From contig CAYJMF010000152.1 in assembly GCA_964370855.1 (NCBI GenBank), positions 1-9,228 on the forward strand: DNA of 9,228 nt. The letters run 5' to 3'. This stretch comes from JAKLKS01 sp964370855 (GTDB lineage Bacteria > Planctomycetota > JAJSAM01 > JAKLKS01). A model generated the notes under the pieces. It was given only the letters and a program-made list of their open reading frames with translations. It was not told the origin of the DNA and did not search any database. Positions 6,900 to 9,228 of this stretch are shown piece after piece. Both the position numbers and the translations under genes were made by a program. Numbering within the stretch: position 1 is the stretch's first letter; each line of letters opens with the position of its first letter.

Positions 6900-9028
6900 G
6901 GGAGTTCGACCTCGATGTTCTCGTGGTGGACGCCGGGGGAGGATCCCCGGCGGGCGACGTTGAAGGGGACCACCTCGAGGAACCGCCAGGCCGATGTCCC
7001 GCCGCGGGAGAGTTCGAGGAGCAGGACCCCGCGGCCGGCGTCGAGGGGGCCCCCGCGCTCCCCCTCGAAGAAGGGGTCCCGCCCGCGATCCGAGAGGGAG
7101 AGGCGGCCGTCCTCCCCCGTGACGCCGGCGCGGACCGGCTCCCCGGAGAAGACCTCCCGCCCTTCGGGGCCGGGCGCGCGGCGCCACGCCCTCACCCGCA
7201 CGCCGCCGAGGCCGCGCCCCTCCCGGTCCACCGCGCGGAGGCCGCACTCCTCGGGGAGGTCGCCGAGGCACTCCCCCTCGTCGGGCACGGGGAAGCGGTT
7301 CCCCGCGCGGGCCCGGAGGCCGGCGAGGCGGAGGAGGGCGAGGGCGGCGTAGGAATCGCCGGCGGCGGATCGATGGACGCGGTTCCCCTCGACGGCGGGG
7401 AGCGCGGCGCTCCCGCCGAGGGGCAGCCCCGCGGGCCCGGGGAGGAGCACCTCGTCGGCGGCCACGTCGAGGCGGCGGAGGTCGGGGAGGCCGCGGATCC
7501 TCTCGAGGGTCCCGAGGAGCGCTTCGTCGATCCAGTGGGGGTTGTCCGGCGTCCGCGCGGCGCCGCGGGGGGCGAAAGTCCCGTCGGCGAGGGAGGCGGG
7601 GAGCCCCCACATGAAGTCCACGGTCCGGTCCCCGGCGTCGGGGTCCCGGTCGGCGCGGCGCCCCGAGAGGGGGAGTTCCCCCTCCCCGACGACGACCACG
7701 CGATCGAGCGCCACGCGGTCGGGCACGCCGTCGGGGGTGAGGGGGAAGACCGCCCCCGCGAGGCGGCGATTCCACCGGTCCACCTGCCTCTGCGCCCAGT
7801 CCTCGAAGCCGTTGGCACCGTCCCCGAAGGCGGCCTGGGTCCCGTGGAAGAGGCGGTGGAGCGGCTCCTCGATCCAGAGGCCGAGGAGGAGGGCGTCGGA
7901 GGCGACGGAGCGGGCGTTGTTGCCCTCGCTGGTCTCGGGGAAACGGCCGTCGGGATCGACGGTGCACCGGATCTCGCGGCGGCCGCCGTCCCAGGGGAGG
8001 CGCAGGGTCGCCGTCCCCTCCTCGAACCGGCGGAGCGCCCCCAGCTCCTCCTCGGCGGCGTTCTTCCCGTCCACCTCCCAGCGGAGCGTCGCGGGGGGCG
8101 CGTCGGCGGTGCCGTAGTTGAGGATGTGGGCCTTCCAGAGGACGTCGGTTCCCGCGGCGGGCCAACCCCCGCCGGGCCCGTCGAAGTCGATGCGCGGGGT
8201 GCGCTCGATCCAGCCGACGCACCAGTCGGGGCTCCCCTTCTCCTCGCAGAGGACCTCCCGCCACTCCGACTCCAGGCGGTCCCCCCCGCGCCCGGGGAGG
8301 AAGGCCCTGACCTTCTGCGGCCCCGGCTTCCCGCAGCGGAGCATCACCCCGCCGGATTCCCGGGGGCTCGCGGAATCGATGCGGAGGTCCCCCTCCCGCG
8401 GCGTCTCGAAGCGCAGGCCGTGGGCCTCGCGGGTGACGGCGCCCCCGTCCCACGCGATGCGGGCGCGGGCGGGGAGCATCCCCCCGGCGGTGACGACGGG
8501 GGAGGGGAGGACGACCTCGAGCCGCTCCGGGGACTGGCGCGCCTCGAAGGCGATCTCGCCGAACTCCACGTCGGCGCCGCCGTCGAGGCGCATCACGACG
8601 ACGCGGAGGACTTTCGCGGACAGCGGCGGATGGAACGGGACCACGCGGCTCCACGTGCCGGGGTCCACCCGCCGGCGGCTGAAGACGACGGCCATGTGGT
8701 CCGCGTCCTCCCCCGCAAGCAGGGACCACTCGTGGGGGGCGTCGCCGGGGAAGAGGGCCTGCGCCGACCGGATCTCGCGGGCCTCCGAGAAGGTCGCCTC
8801 CATGAACGCGGGGTTGACGCCCCGGGTGCGGAGCCCCGTGCCCGGCTTCCCGTCGAAGGCGTCGGCGGGGCTCCCCTCGGCGGCCTCGGAGTGGCGGAAG
8901 GTCACGGCGCCGCGCCGGGCGAGGACGTCGAGGCGGAGGGGAGCGAGGAGGGTCTCCCCTTCGGGAGAGGCGGAGGCGGGGAGGAGGAGCAGGGGAATCA
9001 GGAGGACGGGCGGGAGGAGCCGTTTCAC
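6896..9028 (-). CDS. Secreted multidomain protein with discoidin-like and CARDB domains
   Basis: This 710-residue protein is exported by a clear Sec signal peptide: KR at 2-3, Leu-rich core 4-16, and cleavage after ASA (18-20). Residues 40-163 look like an F5/8 type C (discoidin) domain, with ADAFDG (56-60 region), a Trp-Ser-Leu strand near 101 and an LR-rich strand near 141. Residues 276-378 fit a CARDB/Ig-like adhesive domain, with ILNYGTADAPP (302-312) and the end signature FPETSEGNN (363-371). Residues 379-595 form an unassigned middle domain. Residues 597-690 resemble a carboxypeptidase-regulatory-like beta domain, with GLGGVRVRAW (607-616) and TGEDGRLSL (637-645). Six cysteines (232, 261, 270, 355, 587, 595) could form disulfides. 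No HExxH or other catalytic motif is evident. The start is GTG 9028; the nearby ATG at 9036 meets an in-frame stop at once. First gene of the minus-strand operon, joined to the EboE-like gene by ATGA. A carbohydrate- or surface-binding role is inferred from the domains. Confidence 0.85.
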   Translation of the reverse strand: MKRLLPPVLLIPLLLLPASASPEGETLLAPLRLDVLARRGAVTFRHSEAAEGSPADAFDGKPGTGLRTRGVNPAFMEATFSEAREIRSAQALFPGDAPHEWSLLAGEDADHMAVVFSRRRVDPGTWSRVVPFHPPLSAKVLRVVVMRLDGGADVEFGEIAFEARQSPERLEVVLPSPVVTAGGMLPARARIAWDGGAVTREAHGLRFETPREGDLRIDSASPRESGGVMLRCGKPGPQKVRAFLPGRGGDRLESEWREVLCEEKGSPDWCVGWIERTPRIDFDGPGGGWPAAGTDVLWKAHILNYGTADAPPATLRWEVDGKNAAEEELGALRRFEEGTATLRLPWDGGRREIRCTVDPDGRFPETSEGNNARSVASDALLLGLWIEEPLHRLFHGTQAAFGDGANGFEDWAQRQVDRWNRRLAGAVFPLTPDGVPDRVALDRVVVVGEGELPLSGRRADRDPDAGDRTVDFMWGLPASLADGTFAPRGAARTPDNPHWIDEALLGTLERIRGLPDLRRLDVAADEVLLPGPAGLPLGGSAALPAVEGNRVHRSAAGDSYAALALLRLAGLRARAGNRFPVPDEGECLGDLPEECGLRAVDREGRGLGGVRVRAWRRAPGPEGREVFSGEPVRAGVTGEDGRLSLSDRGRDPFFEGERGGPLDAGRGVLLLELSRGGTSAWRFLEVVPFNVARRGSSPGVHHENIEVELP

Positions 9029-9034
9029 CGGGAC

Positions 9035-9040
9035 ATTCTA
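9035..9040 (-). promoter_or_regulatory. Candidate -10 element for a leaderless minus-strand operon transcript
   Basis: Read on the minus strand, TAGAAT ends exactly 6 bases before GTG 9028. This is the best -10 match in the window and predicts transcription starting on the start codon. There is no Shine-Dalgarno sequence before the GTG. The -35 region is C-rich and has no clear hexamer. Confidence 0.55.
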
Positions 9041-9046
9041 CGGGGG

Positions 9047-9069
9047 GAGGAGGGGAACCCCTGTTCCTC
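9047..9069. promoter_or_regulatory. Imperfect inverted repeat upstream of the minus-strand operon
   Basis: AGGGG-AA-CCCCT (9051-9062) is an inverted repeat that extends outward to GAGG at 9047-9050 and CCTC at 9066-9069, with a three-base asymmetry. It begins 7 bases upstream of the TAGAAT hexamer on the minus strand, covering the -35 region where a repressor or activator could bind. Chance occurrence in G/C tracts is quite possible. Confidence 0.25.
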
Positions 9070-9228
9070 CACACCCCACACGATGCTCCCCGACGTCTTC
9101 CCGGTCCGCCGTTTGGTGTCAGACGCGTTTCGGCAGCGGTGGGACTTTCCGCCTGCGGCGCGCGGGTCATGGGGGGAAATGGGGGGGCCCCCCGGGGGGG
9201 GGGCGGGGGGTTGAAAAGCCGGTGGGGG
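9070..9228. other. Non-coding contig end running into G-tracts
   Basis: No supported gene is seen here. Bases 9081-9160 are less GC-biased than the coding regions, as expected for upstream non-coding DNA. From 9171 the sequence degrades into G and C runs (G6, G7-C6-G10, G6, G5), interrupted by TTGAAAAGCC at 9211-9220. A 43-codon plus-strand open frame from ATG 9083 ends in Gly/Pro from these runs and has no SD site, so I do not call it. The G-tracts probably reflect the same end artefact as the poly-C at base 1. Confidence 0.6.

Noticed and set aside
6900..9170. N-terminal extension of the EboE-like frame, which stays open to 9170
   Set aside because: The extension is Arg/Pro-rich shadow of the upstream gene. 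EboE family similarity begins at the CYGTNVH motif just after ATG 6899, and the ATGA overlap explains the start.
9171..9210. G/C-run stem (GGGGGG-CCCCCC) as a terminator or G-quadruplex regulator
   Set aside because: It lies in the degraded contig end and mirrors the poly-C artefact at base 1, so structure there cannot be trusted.
6887..9214. 775-codon plus-strand open frame opposite the discoidin/CARDB gene
   Set aside because: Low-complexity Gly/Glu/Ala/Pro translation without domains; the minus strand has a signal peptide, domain motifs and an ATGA junction.
9083..9214. 43-codon plus-strand open frame near the right edge, starting at ATG 9083
   Set aside because: No SD or suitably placed TANNNT, and the second half is Gly/Pro coded by the terminal G/C runs.

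Overview
This is a very GC-rich bacterial fragment, probably a complete short contig. It opens with 50 consecutive C and closes in G-tracts, as if assembly ran into homopolymer at both ends. Coding is dense, third positions are almost all G or C, and long antisense open frames shadow every real gene. Two large proteins with Sec-type signal peptides and an ETF:quinone oxidoreductase suggest a respiring, probably diderm bacterium from environmental DNA. Lineage cannot be settled from the sequence; high-GC groups such as Planctomycetota, Myxococcota or Acidobacteriota are guesses.

Layout. Bases 1-219 hold poly-C and a Gly/Pro/Arg-rich reading frame ending in TGA, possibly the tail of an upstream gene. 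The plus strand then carries three genes: ETF:quinone oxidoreductase (274-1974), a secreted IPT/TIG plus beta-propeller-like protein with two C-terminal repeated beta modules (2071-4440), and a small DEDDh 3'-5' exonuclease (4485-5009). Four bases later the strand switches. The minus strand carries a three-gene run read from 9028 down to 5014: a secreted discoidin-like/CARDB protein, an EboE-type TIM-barrel protein, and an integral-membrane ICMT-like methyltransferase. Both junctions in that run are ATGA stop/start overlaps, so it is almost certainly one translationally coupled operon.

Expression signals. Each of the four units that begins after a non-coding gap has a TANNNT (-10-like) hexamer. 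In three of them (274, 4485 and the minus-strand start at 9028) the hexamer lies 6-7 bases before the start codon and there is no Shine-Dalgarno sequence, which predicts leaderless mRNAs. The TIG gene instead has a conventional GGAGG site.

Working together. The plus-strand genes look functionally unrelated: electron entry from ETF into the quinone pool, a cell-surface or periplasmic protein, and a nuclease. The minus-strand operon is the most promising candidate for an undescribed system. EboE is known from the ebo cluster, which is implicated in moving metabolite precursors to the periplasm. Here it appears without other Ebo genes in view, but fused by overlaps to a membrane methyltransferase and an exported adhesive-type protein.
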